Source of the DNA: CAZOZZ01 sp965262425
GTDB taxonomy: Bacteria > Acidobacteriota > Terriglobia > 20CM-2-55-15
DNA length: 64,000 nt
Assembly: GCA_965262425.1 (NCBI GenBank)
Contig: OZ253536.1
Coordinates: 1,302,001 to 1,366,000 of the forward strand
Direction: 5' to 3'
Below are positions 33,549 through 41,029 of the stretch, piece after piece. Numbering within the stretch: position 1 is the first letter of the stretch; the number at the start of each line of letters is the position of its first letter. The notes beneath the pieces are model-generated. The model was not told the origin of the DNA. It searched no databases and was given only the letters and a program-made list of their open reading frames with translations. The position numbers and the translations under genes were made by a program.

Positions 33549-34334
33549 ATGAACAGAGTTTTGGTTTTTGTTGCGGTACTCGCTCTTATCCTGTCGATGG
33601 CGAATGGGGGTTCTGCGCAGGACCCGATTCCCACGTCCAACCCCCTCGAACGCGGTCTGGGTGAGGACGACTTCCCCCGAGTCCAGAAAATCGCGGACAA
33701 CGTCTACACGTATGAGGCGTTGACCGGCCGACCCGACGACCGATACACGACAAACACCATGTTTGTCGTGACCGACGAAGGGGTCCTGGTGGCCGATGGC
33801 CAGGGCAACCCCGACGCGACACGGAAACTGGTCGCCGCCATCGGCGACATCACCGACAAGCCGATCACTCACGTCGTCATCTGCTCCGATCATGGGGATC
33901 ACACGAACGGAAACGTGTCTTTTCCCCGGACGGCCCAGTTCATCGCGCACCCGAACTCGAAAGCGAACCTCGAGCGTACCCGGGCCAACCCCAACCGGAA
34001 TGCGGAGTCGCCAGAGGTGATTCTGCCGACCGAGCTGGTCGAGGATCGCCGGGTCCTCGAACTGGGCGGGACGGAGATTCAGATTCTGTTTCTGGGCCGG
34101 GCGCACACGGGAGGCGACTTGTTAGTCTACTTGCCCGAAGAGAAGATTCTGTTCAAACGACACATGGCGGCGGTACTCGTCGAGGTGAAGCGTCTGCATG
34201 CACTGGGCTTGTCCGTTGAGGAGGCCATCGAACAGGCGGATTTTGGCGAATACGGTTCGTGGTCGGGCGCAGGCTCGCAGGGTCCCGGCGGGATTCGGCG
34301 GATCTATGCGGAATTGAACGGCGAACTGCCATGA
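33549..34334 (+). CDS. Exported metallo-beta-lactamase-fold protein, probably with an internal deletion
   Basis: A 261-residue protein with a signal peptide (residues 1-22). The metal motif reads CSDHGDHTNG, where the first His of HxHxDH is replaced by Ser. A later ligand is in GRAHTGGD. After EEKILF near residue 199 the sequence jumps to KRHMAAVLVEVKRLHALGL, which in relatives I remember is the C-terminal helix after the last metal-binding GD and PGHG segments. Those are absent, so about 60 residues may have been lost in frame near 34147. Activity is doubtful. AGGAG precedes the ATG. Confidence 0.65.
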   Translation: MNRVLVFVAVLALILSMANGGSAQDPIPTSNPLERGLGEDDFPRVQKIADNVYTYEALTGRPDDRYTTNTMFVVTDEGVLVADGQGNPDATRKLVAAIGDITDKPITHVVICSDHGDHTNGNVSFPRTAQFIAHPNSKANLERTRANPNRNAESPEVILPTELVEDRRVLELGGTEIQILFLGRAHTGGDLLVYLPEEKILFKRHMAAVLVEVKRLHALGLSVEEAIEQADFGEYGSWSGAGSQGPGGIRRIYAELNGELP

Positions 34335-34409
34335 TCTGGGAAAACATGGCCGAAACTGGGTTCGCGCTTGACAGACCACCGGCCAGAGATCACACTCTAG
34401 TTCTTGAGT

Positions 34410-34535
34410 ATGAAAGTTCAAGGCACATCTAAGACGATGATCTCGGCCCGTGCGGCGGCGATGCCGGTATCCACGGGTTCGGCCCTGTCCTTCGGCTACT
34501 ACTTTTATTACTTCTCCTTTAGGGGGGGTGGGTAG
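34410..34535 (+). CDS. Phe/Tyr-rich leader peptide of a transcription attenuator
   Basis: A 41-codon ORF whose second half reads SFGYYFYYFSF, with four Phe and four Tyr in ten codons, then RGGG and TAG at 34533-34535. An inner ATG at 34437 is an alternative start. It is followed 30 bp later by a strong intrinsic terminator and then by the phenylalanine hydroxylase gene. The codon cluster, stop position and mutually exclusive hairpins match leader-peptide attenuation. The ribosome-binding site is weak, which is the main uncertainty. Confidence 0.75.
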   Translation: MKVQGTSKTMISARAAAMPVSTGSALSFGYYFYYFSFRGGG

Positions 34536-34604
34536 CGGCTAGCCAGATCGCGCAAAACGATTCGAAAGCCTGCTCCCACCCGAAAGTGAGAGCAGGCTTT
34601 TTTT
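34522..34604 (+). promoter_or_regulatory. Attenuator: antiterminator / terminator switch ahead of phhA
   Basis: GGGTGGG at 34526-34532, just at the leader stop codon, is complementary to CCCACCC at 34575-34581. The latter lies in the 5' arm and loop of the downstream terminator. If the ribosome stalls at the Phe/Tyr codons, the GGGTGGG stays free and can pair, so the terminator cannot form. If the leader is translated to its stop, the ribosome covers GGGTGGG and the terminator forms. This would express the downstream gene when charged Phe- or Tyr-tRNA is scarce. Confidence 0.7.
34565..34604 (+). terminator. Intrinsic terminator of the Phe/Tyr leader
   Basis: AAAGCCTGCTCCCAC pairs with GTGAGAGCAGGCTTT (14 of 15 positions) around a CCGAAA loop and runs into a tract of seven T. 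The stem is GC-rich and uninterrupted apart from one mismatch. It lies 30 bp after the leader peptide stop and about 240 bp before phhA. Confidence 0.88.
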
Positions 34605-34844
34605 ATTGCCCTGGGATGATGATGATGAGGAATGACGAAATGATTTACGACCCATTTGATGATCCGACACTGGAGGTCGGGCCCGAAGGAAGCGCCGCAA
34701 TTGGACGGAGCAGACCCGCCTTGGGTTCGGGCCTGAAGCTGCCGACCCTCAGGCTGGTGACCCTTCCGATCGAAGAGCCTTGCACAAACGAGCCCGGAGA
34801 AGAAGCGACGAACCGCACCGGACGAGAGGGGACACGAGACTGTC

Positions 34845-35702
34845 ATGGCAGAGTTTAAGGACATTGCTTTTCTCGGACTCGATCACCCCGGCGCGAAGGA
34901 TCCGGTCTACAGAAGGCGGCGCGATCAAATTGCCCAACTGACACGGGTCTCCCGCGAGCGGAATGAATCTGCGCCCGTTCTGGACTACACCTGGGAAGAA
35001 CATGGCGTCTGGCGAACCATTTGCGAAAAGCTTGCGCCGTTGCACGAGAAGTATGCGAACGAAATCTATCTTAAGGCGACCCGGGAGCTTGGGATACCGA
35101 CCGATCACATACCGCAGCTTCGGGACTTGAGCGACCGGTTGCGGTCCTACCACGGATTTCGACTCGGTGCGATTGAAGGCCTCGTCGATTCCAGGAGTTT
35201 CCTCGGACAGTTTTCAAGGAAGGTCATGTGGTGCACGCAATACATCCGCCATGCCTCGCGCCCCGAGTACACGCCCGAACCCGATGTGATACACGAGGTC
35301 GTCGGGCATGTGCCCGCCTTTGTCGACCGTGATTTCTGCGATCTGTCGGAGTTGATTGGAAGGGCTGCGTTGTTGGCCGATGACGAGCAACTGGTTCAAC
35401 TCGAGCGGGTCTACTGGTTCACGATCGAGTTCGGCTTGATCGAGGAAAGCACGGGCGTGAAATCCTACGGTGCCGGGCTTCTCGGATCGTTCGGCGAACT
35501 GGAGCATGTCTATTCGGGTGATGTGGAATGGGCGCCATTCGTGATCGAGGACGTCATGAAAACGAATTACAACTACTCGGCGATGCAAGCGAAGCTGTTC
35601 ATCATCCCGTCGTTCGCGTTCCTCCGCCAGGAAATCGAACGCTTCCTGCTCGAACAAGGCCTGGAAGACGCCCTGTTGAGAGAAACCGTCCCCGGTATGT
35701 GA
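34845..35702 (+). CDS. phhA: Phenylalanine 4-hydroxylase
   Basis: A 285-residue pterin-dependent aromatic amino acid hydroxylase converting phenylalanine to tyrosine with O2 and tetrahydrobiopterin. The non-haem iron ligands are His150 and His155 in VIHEVVGHVP and Glu195 in FTIEFGLIE. The length matches bacterial single-domain enzymes. A Phe/Tyr-rich leader and terminator lie upstream, suggesting a tyrosine-biosynthetic use, because expression would rise when Phe- or Tyr-tRNA is uncharged. The 240 bp between terminator and ATG contain no gene I can support. No phhB is nearby. Confidence 0.95.
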   Translation: MAEFKDIAFLGLDHPGAKDPVYRRRRDQIAQLTRVSRERNESAPVLDYTWEEHGVWRTICEKLAPLHEKYANEIYLKATRELGIPTDHIPQLRDLSDRLRSYHGFRLGAIEGLVDSRSFLGQFSRKVMWCTQYIRHASRPEYTPEPDVIHEVVGHVPAFVDRDFCDLSELIGRAALLADDEQLVQLERVYWFTIEFGLIEESTGVKSYGAGLLGSFGELEHVYSGDVEWAPFVIEDVMKTNYNYSAMQAKLFIIPSFAFLRQEIERFLLEQGLEDALLRETVPGM

Positions 35703-35716
35703 CGACGTGACGGGTA

Positions 35717-35850
35717 GCGTGTCGGGGCGGCCGTCCCTGGCCGCCCGCCGCGTCAGCCGGCACGTGGGCCAGAAGCGCCGACCGTTCTTGTCAGGGGATC
35801 GAGCGGCGCGTCTTGCCCGCGGGGGGCCAGGGACGGCCCCCCCGACACGC
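35717..35850. repeat. Palindromic repeat, family E, copy 1
   Basis: A 134-bp element with ends GCGTGTCGGGGCGGCCGTCC and the complement of GCGTGTCGGGGGGGCCGTCC. Other copies are at 48355-48463 and, truncated, at 42477-42512. All three begin 10-15 bp after a stop codon. It can fold into a very stable hairpin and could stabilise or terminate the mRNA. Confidence 0.7.
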
Positions 35851-35886
35851 TTGCCTCTAGAGCAACCGTATTTCGGACTCAGGACA

Positions 35887-37917
35887 CTAGTTCTTTTCGC
35901 TTCCTCCCATCAAGTAATCCCAGTGACGGACTGCCTGGCTGAGGATGTCGGGCAAGTCTCCGGACAGGAGGTAGCCTTCTTCGATCAGATCGATCGCGAA
36001 TTCGGAGACCAGACCGAGATAGTGTTCCCGGCTCTGGTAACGTTCTTCGATCGAAGGTCTGGGGTCATGGCTTCGCTCCCTGTCTGAAGGGGTCAACGGG
36101 AACGGGATGTAGGAGCCCTGCATGCTGGACAGCACATCTTCGGGGCCGGACTCAGGGCGAAACAGATTCCAACCGGTATAGGTGGCCAGAGGTACGGCCA
36201 CTTCGGGCATCTTCAAGCCTCCCGTCTCGTTCCCATCGTCGTCGACCTGGGGAACCATTACGGGGAATTCGGAGATCACTTCCGGCGGCTCGATACTCAC
36301 GATGCCTCGGGTTCGAAATTCGGGACCGTAGTTGACGCGGTACGCTCCGTGAGGCGCCGCAGGTTGGCCGACCTCCGGCAGATTCGGGAAGTCGAGGTCT
36401 TCGGGCGTCACGAGGCCCTCGTCGCCTATCCGGGGATAGCTGCTCGCCGGCGGCTCCGTTCCGTCCCTTGTCCAGCCATTGATGGCCAGTAATAGGCTTC
36501 TCATGAACCACGAGTAGTCATTCGGGTTGCTCGGTTGTTGCCCGGTGGTCTGGGCGGGCGGAAAACGTCCGGGGCCGTGCTGTCCTCCGGCGAAGGAGTA
36601 GACCCTCACGTTTTCCATCAACGGAATGTCTTCCAATCCGTCAATGGTCGTGTGAATCAGGGACGCGGCCCGTCCCCAGTATTCATAAGAGGAGTTCGTG
36701 TAGAAGATCTTCGGCATGAATTCCGGTCGCACCCCGTTTAAGAGACCATCCCGATCGCCCGTTTCCGGATCGTTTTGAACGACATCGGTGAACGGAAAAA
36801 TATCGGTCGGGTACAGCTTGTTCAGGTACGGATGGCCGTCCCGGGACGGTTGCGCGAACCGAAGGTTGAAGCTTCCCCTGCCGGCGCCTGCGACGTGGGC
36901 AATGACACCGTCAAACGCCTTGCGGTGCCCTTCGTCCTCGTTAAATCCGTAGAAGAGAAAGGTGCGCAGGAACCGACCGCTCTGGGATATACCGAACGCG
37001 AGGGCGCGGTCGATCGAACCGGCGGGAATGGACAGTTCCGGTGCCGACCCATACTTCAAGGCGGATATGGCGTCGCGAATGGCTGCCGGACCCAGGCCTG
37101 CCAGCGGCGGGTCCATGGACGTATAGACGACATCGTACAGCTTGTTTGGTTCGAACCCGCCTTCGAGGTAGACGCGTGTCACATCCGGGACGACGCCGCC
37201 GTCCTCTAGACGGGCGAAACTCCACTGGTCGTGTGGAATCACCCGGCGCGCCCCGTCGACCGAATCGCGGACCGTCATGACGTTGGCCGGATCGTCCGGG
37301 TCGGCGACCTTGTACGCGATGTGGTTTCGATCCGCCAGCGCCGCGTCAAAGATTCTTCGCGAGCTCACCACTTCGCTGCGGCCCAGTCCTTCGATTCTGT
37401 TCCCGTCCTCGGTCGCGACCGGAGGGTACATGCGGACCAGACCGTCTCTCAAGGGTGGATCGAACTGCCAGCCCAGCCAGAGCAGGGTGAACCCGTTGGT
37501 CAGCAGGAAGCCGTCGCCCATCTCGGCCTCGGTTCCCGGGTCGATGCTTCCCGCTCCACGGTTGAAGTAACGCAACATCCCCTTTCCGCCGCGGTTTGAA
37601 ACTTCGTAGAGGATGGTGCCGTTGCCGCGTTGGATATCCTTGGGCTTGATCAGGAAGAAGTCGGAGTGGAATTCGACCCTGCCGTCCGCATTGAGCGGAG
37701 CAAATTCGATGTCGGTGATGATGCGGTTAGCCGAATTCCCGGGATCGACGGAGAAGTAGATTTTACCGACGAGCTTTTCGTAAGCGCCGGCGAGTCCGAA
37801 CGACATGCCGCCTGCCAGATCGGTCCGCGATTCGACCTCGATCCGGACGACTTCAGCCGACAGGGATGAGGCCATCAGGAGAATCAGCGCCAGAATTCTC
37901 GACACCATGCGATGCAT
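35887..37917 (-). CDS. Exported alpha/beta-hydrolase-domain protein (Abhydrolase_10 type)
   Basis: About 676 residues starting near ATG 37917, with GGAGGG upstream and a signal peptide (SRILALILLMASSLSA). The conserved features are VSNRGGKGMLRYFN near residue 130, GFTLLWLGWQFD near 165 and the nucleophile elbow FGISQSGRFLR (Ser near 322). The His is probably in AGGQHGPG. This large domain is widespread in soil bacteria, but its substrate is not established. It is divergent from the beta-propeller gene with a family A repeat between them. Confidence 0.82.
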   Translation of the reverse strand: MHRMVSRILALILLMASSLSAEVVRIEVESRTDLAGGMSFGLAGAYEKLVGKIYFSVDPGNSANRIITDIEFAPLNADGRVEFHSDFFLIKPKDIQRGNGTILYEVSNRGGKGMLRYFNRGAGSIDPGTEAEMGDGFLLTNGFTLLWLGWQFDPPLRDGLVRMYPPVATEDGNRIEGLGRSEVVSSRRIFDAALADRNHIAYKVADPDDPANVMTVRDSVDGARRVIPHDQWSFARLEDGGVVPDVTRVYLEGGFEPNKLYDVVYTSMDPPLAGLGPAAIRDAISALKYGSAPELSIPAGSIDRALAFGISQSGRFLRTFLFYGFNEDEGHRKAFDGVIAHVAGAGRGSFNLRFAQPSRDGHPYLNKLYPTDIFPFTDVVQNDPETGDRDGLLNGVRPEFMPKIFYTNSSYEYWGRAASLIHTTIDGLEDIPLMENVRVYSFAGGQHGPGRFPPAQTTGQQPSNPNDYSWFMRSLLLAINGWTRDGTEPPASSYPRIGDEGLVTPEDLDFPNLPEVGQPAAPHGAYRVNYGPEFRTRGIVSIEPPEVISEFPVMVPQVDDDGNETGGLKMPEVAVPLATYTGWNLFRPESGPEDVLSSMQGSYIPFPLTPSDRERSHDPRPSIEERYQSREHYLGLVSEFAIDLIEEGYLLSGDLPDILSQAVRHWDYLMGGSEKN

Positions 37918-37952
37918 ATGCCCTCCTCGAAGGAACGTTCCGTTGAAGCTTA

Positions 37953-38152
37953 GGGTCCACTCAAGAATAACTTCACATTTTGGCATCCCATCTTCACGCC
38001 ATCTTCGCGGGACCTTCGCGCCATCTTCGGCCGCTCCTCAATCACAGATCCTCGAAATAGCCGGGCTATTCCTCCGGTCTGCTCAATCGGTCGCGACCGA
38101 ATCTGACGCAAATCTGGGCGCCAATCCTGCGAAGGTATTCTTGAGCGGACCC
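37953..38152. repeat. Palindromic MITE-like element, family A, copy 2
   Basis: A 200-bp element, starting GGGTCCACTCAAGAATAACT and ending AGGTATTCTTGAGCGGACCC, flanked by TA on both sides (37951-37952 and 38153-38154). It matches 1534-1711 apart from an extra 22 bp that repeats CGCCATCTTCG. It fills the 333-bp gap between two divergent genes, so both promoters must lie in or beside it. Confidence 0.78.
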
Positions 38153-38250
38153 TAAAACAGAAGCCGGCAGGGAGTCAACGACATTCGCTTCGTACCGAAC
38201 GAGGCGTGCTTGCGGTATCATGTCCGCACACTTCGTCGAGGAAAAAAGAT

Positions 38251-39207
38251 ATGACTTATTTGAGAGCGTTGAACAGCGTGTTGATTCTGTCCGTCCTGGC
38301 CGGCACGGCCCTGGCCCAGGGGAGCCAGATCTTCGTACTGAACAAACAGTCGGACACGATGTCGATCGTGGACGCCGCTACGCTCGAGGTGACTCGAACA
38401 GTTTCGGTTGGCGAACAGCCCCATGAACTGGCGATCCTTCCGGGAGGCGACAAAGCGTACGTTTCGAACGTTGGGGAGAACACGATCTCTGTTGTCGATC
38501 TCAAAGAAGGTTCCGAAACAGGGAAGATCACCACACCGGATTTCTCATTCCCACATGGCATCGCCTTTACCCCCGATGCCCGGATTGCCGTCGTGACCAG
38601 CGAAAGGACGCAGAAGATCATGATCATCGACGCGCGTAACGATGAGATTCTGCGTACGATCGATACCGAAGAATTGGGAACGCACATGGTCGTGATCGAT
38701 GACACGGGCCGCTGGGCCTACTTCACGAACCGGGAGTCGAATACCGTATCGATCATGGACTTGAATGATTACCGGATCGTCGCGTCCATTCCCGCCGGAG
38801 AGGGCGCCGAAGGCATCGCGCTGTCTCCGGACGGCAAGCAGATCTGGACGGGCGACCGTCGAGGTAACACCGTGACGGTCATCGATACCGAAGCTCGACG
38901 TGTGATCCAGAAGCTCCCCGCAGGCGGTGCGCCCATACGTGCGGCATTCAGCCCCGATGGAACGAGAGTCTTCGTGCCAAACTCCACTTCGTCCGACGTC
39001 TTTGTCTACGACGCCGATTCACGCGAGCACCTGAAGACGATCGAAGTTGGCGGCAGTCCCGGCGGCGTTGTTTTTTCTGCCGACGGAGCATATGCCTATG
39101 TTGCGTGTGGCGGAGAAGGCATGGTCTACGCGATCGACACGGCGACGCTCGAGGTTTCGGGGAAAGTCAGTGTCGGGCAAGGTCCCGACGGAATTACTTA
39201 TCGATAA
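38251..39207 (+). CDS. Periplasmic YncE-like seven-bladed beta-propeller protein
   Basis: A 318-residue protein with a signal peptide (residues 1-22, ending ALAQ). It has about seven repeats of the pattern TVSIMDLNDYRIVASIPAGEG ... IALSPDGKQIW. This is the 40-residue YVTN/cytochrome-d1-like beta-propeller repeat. YncE of E. coli binds DNA weakly, and relatives act as partners of exported enzymes; the role here is unknown. GAGGAAAAAA precedes the ATG. It converges on the TetR gene across a family B repeat. Confidence 0.87.
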   Translation: MTYLRALNSVLILSVLAGTALAQGSQIFVLNKQSDTMSIVDAATLEVTRTVSVGEQPHELAILPGGDKAYVSNVGENTISVVDLKEGSETGKITTPDFSFPHGIAFTPDARIAVVTSERTQKIMIIDARNDEILRTIDTEELGTHMVVIDDTGRWAYFTNRESNTVSIMDLNDYRIVASIPAGEGAEGIALSPDGKQIWTGDRRGNTVTVIDTEARRVIQKLPAGGAPIRAAFSPDGTRVFVPNSTSSDVFVYDADSREHLKTIEVGGSPGGVVFSADGAYAYVACGGEGMVYAIDTATLEVSGKVSVGQGPDGITYR

Positions 39208-39223
39208 GCATCTCGAGATCCTA

Positions 39224-39383
39224 GGAGCCTGCGCGGCAGAAGGGATCGTAGCGAGAAAGTAGGGAATCGAGGCCAGATTGTCTCGATTTTGAGGCGAATA
39301 GTGGTTCTATTTAACGAAAAATCGGGGAAATGTGGACCGATTCTACTGCTTTCGCAGTAGATCTCTTCTGCCGCGCAGGCTCC
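39224..39383. repeat. MITE-like element, family B, copy 2 (best preserved)
   Basis: A 160-bp element with terminal inverted repeats GGAGCCTGCGCGGCAGAAG, flanked by TA at 39222-39223 and 39384-39385. It lies between two convergent genes. On the minus strand, its end plus the TA form the TAG stop of the TetR gene. Confidence 0.85.
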
Positions 39384-39988
39384 TAGCCTGCCTTCAAGCT
39401 TCCCACGAACAGATCGCCGAAATCTCTGGCGATCTGTTCGGCCGTCATCTCACCTTTCGGGGAATACCACTGGACGATCCAGTTCAACGCTCCCAGTATT
39501 GCCCACACGGTTGTCTTCGCGTCGCCAACCTCGAACAGGCTTTCCTGGACGCCCGCTTCGACGACCTTCCGGTAAGCCTTTTCATATCGATCTCTCTTTC
39601 TCACAATCTTCCGCAGTTGTTCCTTCGGTAGCGACCGGAAATCGGTATGTGCGGTGGACCCGGGCAATTCCTCCAACACGGTATGGACATGCAGGGCGAT
39701 CAGGGCTCGAAGCTTTGCGTCCGCCGGTCGTTTTGATTTCAGGACCGTGTCGGCCTGTTCGTTCAGACGCGTCAAGGAGTAGTCCTGGCAAAAGAACAAA
39801 AGTTCCTGTTTGGAAGGGAAGTAATAGTAGAGGTTGCCCTTGGCCATCTGGGCCTGTTCGGCGATCTCTTCCATCGTTGCGCCTGTAAATCCATTGCGGG
39901 TAAAGGCGGCGGCAGCCGAGCGGAGTATCTCCAGCCGACGTTCGGTGAACCGGCGATTACGTTTGACGGGCTTTTCTTTTTTGCCCAA
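39383..39988 (-). CDS. TetR-family transcriptional regulator
   Basis: About 201 residues from TTG 39988, which has GAGAGGGGG upstream; a longer frame opens at 40054 inside the regulator gene before it. The TetR helix-turn-helix reads AAAAFTRNGFTGATMEEIAEQ then AKGNLYYYFPSK near residues 20-60. The C-terminal ligand domain is helical. It overlaps the XRE-shikimate-kinase regulator by about 30 bp, so the two are co-transcribed. TetR regulators control phenylacetate catabolism in some bacteria, which fits the diiron gene cluster upstream. Effector unknown. Confidence 0.85.
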   Translation of the reverse strand: MGKKEKPVKRNRRFTERRLEILRSAAAAFTRNGFTGATMEEIAEQAQMAKGNLYYYFPSKQELLFFCQDYSLTRLNEQADTVLKSKRPADAKLRALIALHVHTVLEELPGSTAHTDFRSLPKEQLRKIVRKRDRYEKAYRKVVEAGVQESLFEVGDAKTTVWAILGALNWIVQWYSPKGEMTAEQIARDFGDLFVGSLKAG

Positions 39989-40883
39989 GCGGTCCCCCTC
40001 TCGTTGTCCGGGTTTTGACGGGTTTGGACGCCTTCTGTGGCTGGTCGGAGACACTGACGGAAGCGGCGATCAGTCCGACGGCGTTCCCGACCGGCGTGGA
40101 GCTCGTGTCGATGGTTTGCGAAGCTTCCCCGTAAAGCGGCGATCGAATCGAGAGAATCGAACCCAGTTCGGTCATGGCGGAACGGCGGTTTGCCATGGGT
40201 CGCGTGTCACCCTGTCCAACAACCCGCTTCCAATGGTCGTCGGGCGTTGCTTTCAACCATACCGTATGGGTGCGGCGCTTCAACAGAGACCAGGTCTCCG
40301 GGTCGGTCACGATCGAGCCGCCGGTTGCCACCACCACCTGTTCGTTCCTCGCCAGCAACCGCAGCAACAGATCGTGGGCCTGTCTCTTGTAATAACTTTC
40401 CCCATGGAGGGAGAACACTTCCGCGAGCGACATGTTTGCTTCTTCTTCGATCAGTGCGTCCAGCTCGACGAAGGGGACCTTGAGACGTTCGGCCAACGCC
40501 GGGCCGACGGTGGACTTGCCGGCGCCACGGAGGCCGACAAGTGAGATCGTGGGGCGTTGTCGGTCCTCGAACCGATTGTGAAGCCAGTTTGCCAGCTCCT
40601 CCAGGTCCTCGTCGGAACAGCGGTCGACCAGCGTAATGACTCGTTCGAGCGAACTGCCGCTGCCGGTATCCGGAGGAACCAGCTTGACGAGCGGGACCTC
40701 CAAAGCGTTGGCGACATCCCTCAACCGTGAGACGGAAATGTTCCCGCGCCCGGCCTCGAGGTCCGAGAGGAAGCGCGGGGAGATGCCGGATCTTTCCGCG
40801 GCCTCTTTCAGCGTCCAGCCGGTCCGGTTCCGTTCCGCTCGAACGCGTGTGCCGATTCCAAGAAGTAAAGAAGGTTGTTTCAT
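39957..40883 (-). CDS. BzdR/BoxR-type regulator: XRE helix-turn-helix fused to shikimate-kinase-like domain
   Basis: A 308-residue fusion. Residues 12-72 form an XRE helix-turn-helix (LKEAAERSGISPRFLSDLEAG). A linker (about 75-110) leads to a shikimate-kinase-like domain with the P-loop GLRGAGKST at 117-125, and VVVATGGSIV near 188. This architecture is that of BzdR and BoxR, which repress benzoate-degradation genes and respond to benzoyl-CoA bound by the kinase-like domain. Here it is divergent from an aldehyde dehydrogenase that heads a diiron oxygenase cluster, and is the best clue to the kind of substrate: an aromatic or related acyl-CoA. Confidence 0.87.
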   Translation of the reverse strand: MKQPSLLLGIGTRVRAERNRTGWTLKEAAERSGISPRFLSDLEAGRGNISVSRLRDVANALEVPLVKLVPPDTGSGSSLERVITLVDRCSDEDLEELANWLHNRFEDRQRPTISLVGLRGAGKSTVGPALAERLKVPFVELDALIEEEANMSLAEVFSLHGESYYKRQAHDLLLRLLARNEQVVVATGGSIVTDPETWSLLKRRTHTVWLKATPDDHWKRVVGQGDTRPMANRRSAMTELGSILSIRSPLYGEASQTIDTSSTPVGNAVGLIAASVSVSDQPQKASKPVKTRTTRGGPLGQKRKARQT

Positions 40884-40910
40884 TTGCCTGCAGGGTCGAT
40901 CGTGAATAGG

Positions 40911-40957
40911 CAATATAGTGCATATTGACTTCGATTGCAATATGCAGTATAGTACAC
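40911..40957. promoter_or_regulatory. Operator candidate in the divergent regulator/dehydrogenase promoter
   Basis: CAATATAGTGCATATTG (40911-40927) is nearly self-complementary. TGCATATTG (40919-40927) and CAATATGCA (40938-40946) form an exact 9-bp inverted repeat 10 bp apart. GTATAGTACAC follows. BzdR is known to bind TGCA-containing repeats, so a site for the BzdR-like protein encoded next door is likely. It lies between the two start codons (40883 and 41030). Confidence 0.6.
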
Positions 40958-41029
40958 ACTTCTCTTTGCACTACATCTGTATCTATATCCACGTATCAGC
41001 AAGAAAATTGGGCTTCATGGAGGGACCGA

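Noticed and set aside
34586..34858. A 90-codon frame between the terminator and phhA
   Set aside because: It starts inside the terminator hairpin, has low complexity (MMMM...), no family resemblance, and overlaps the phhA start. I treat the region as leader sequence.
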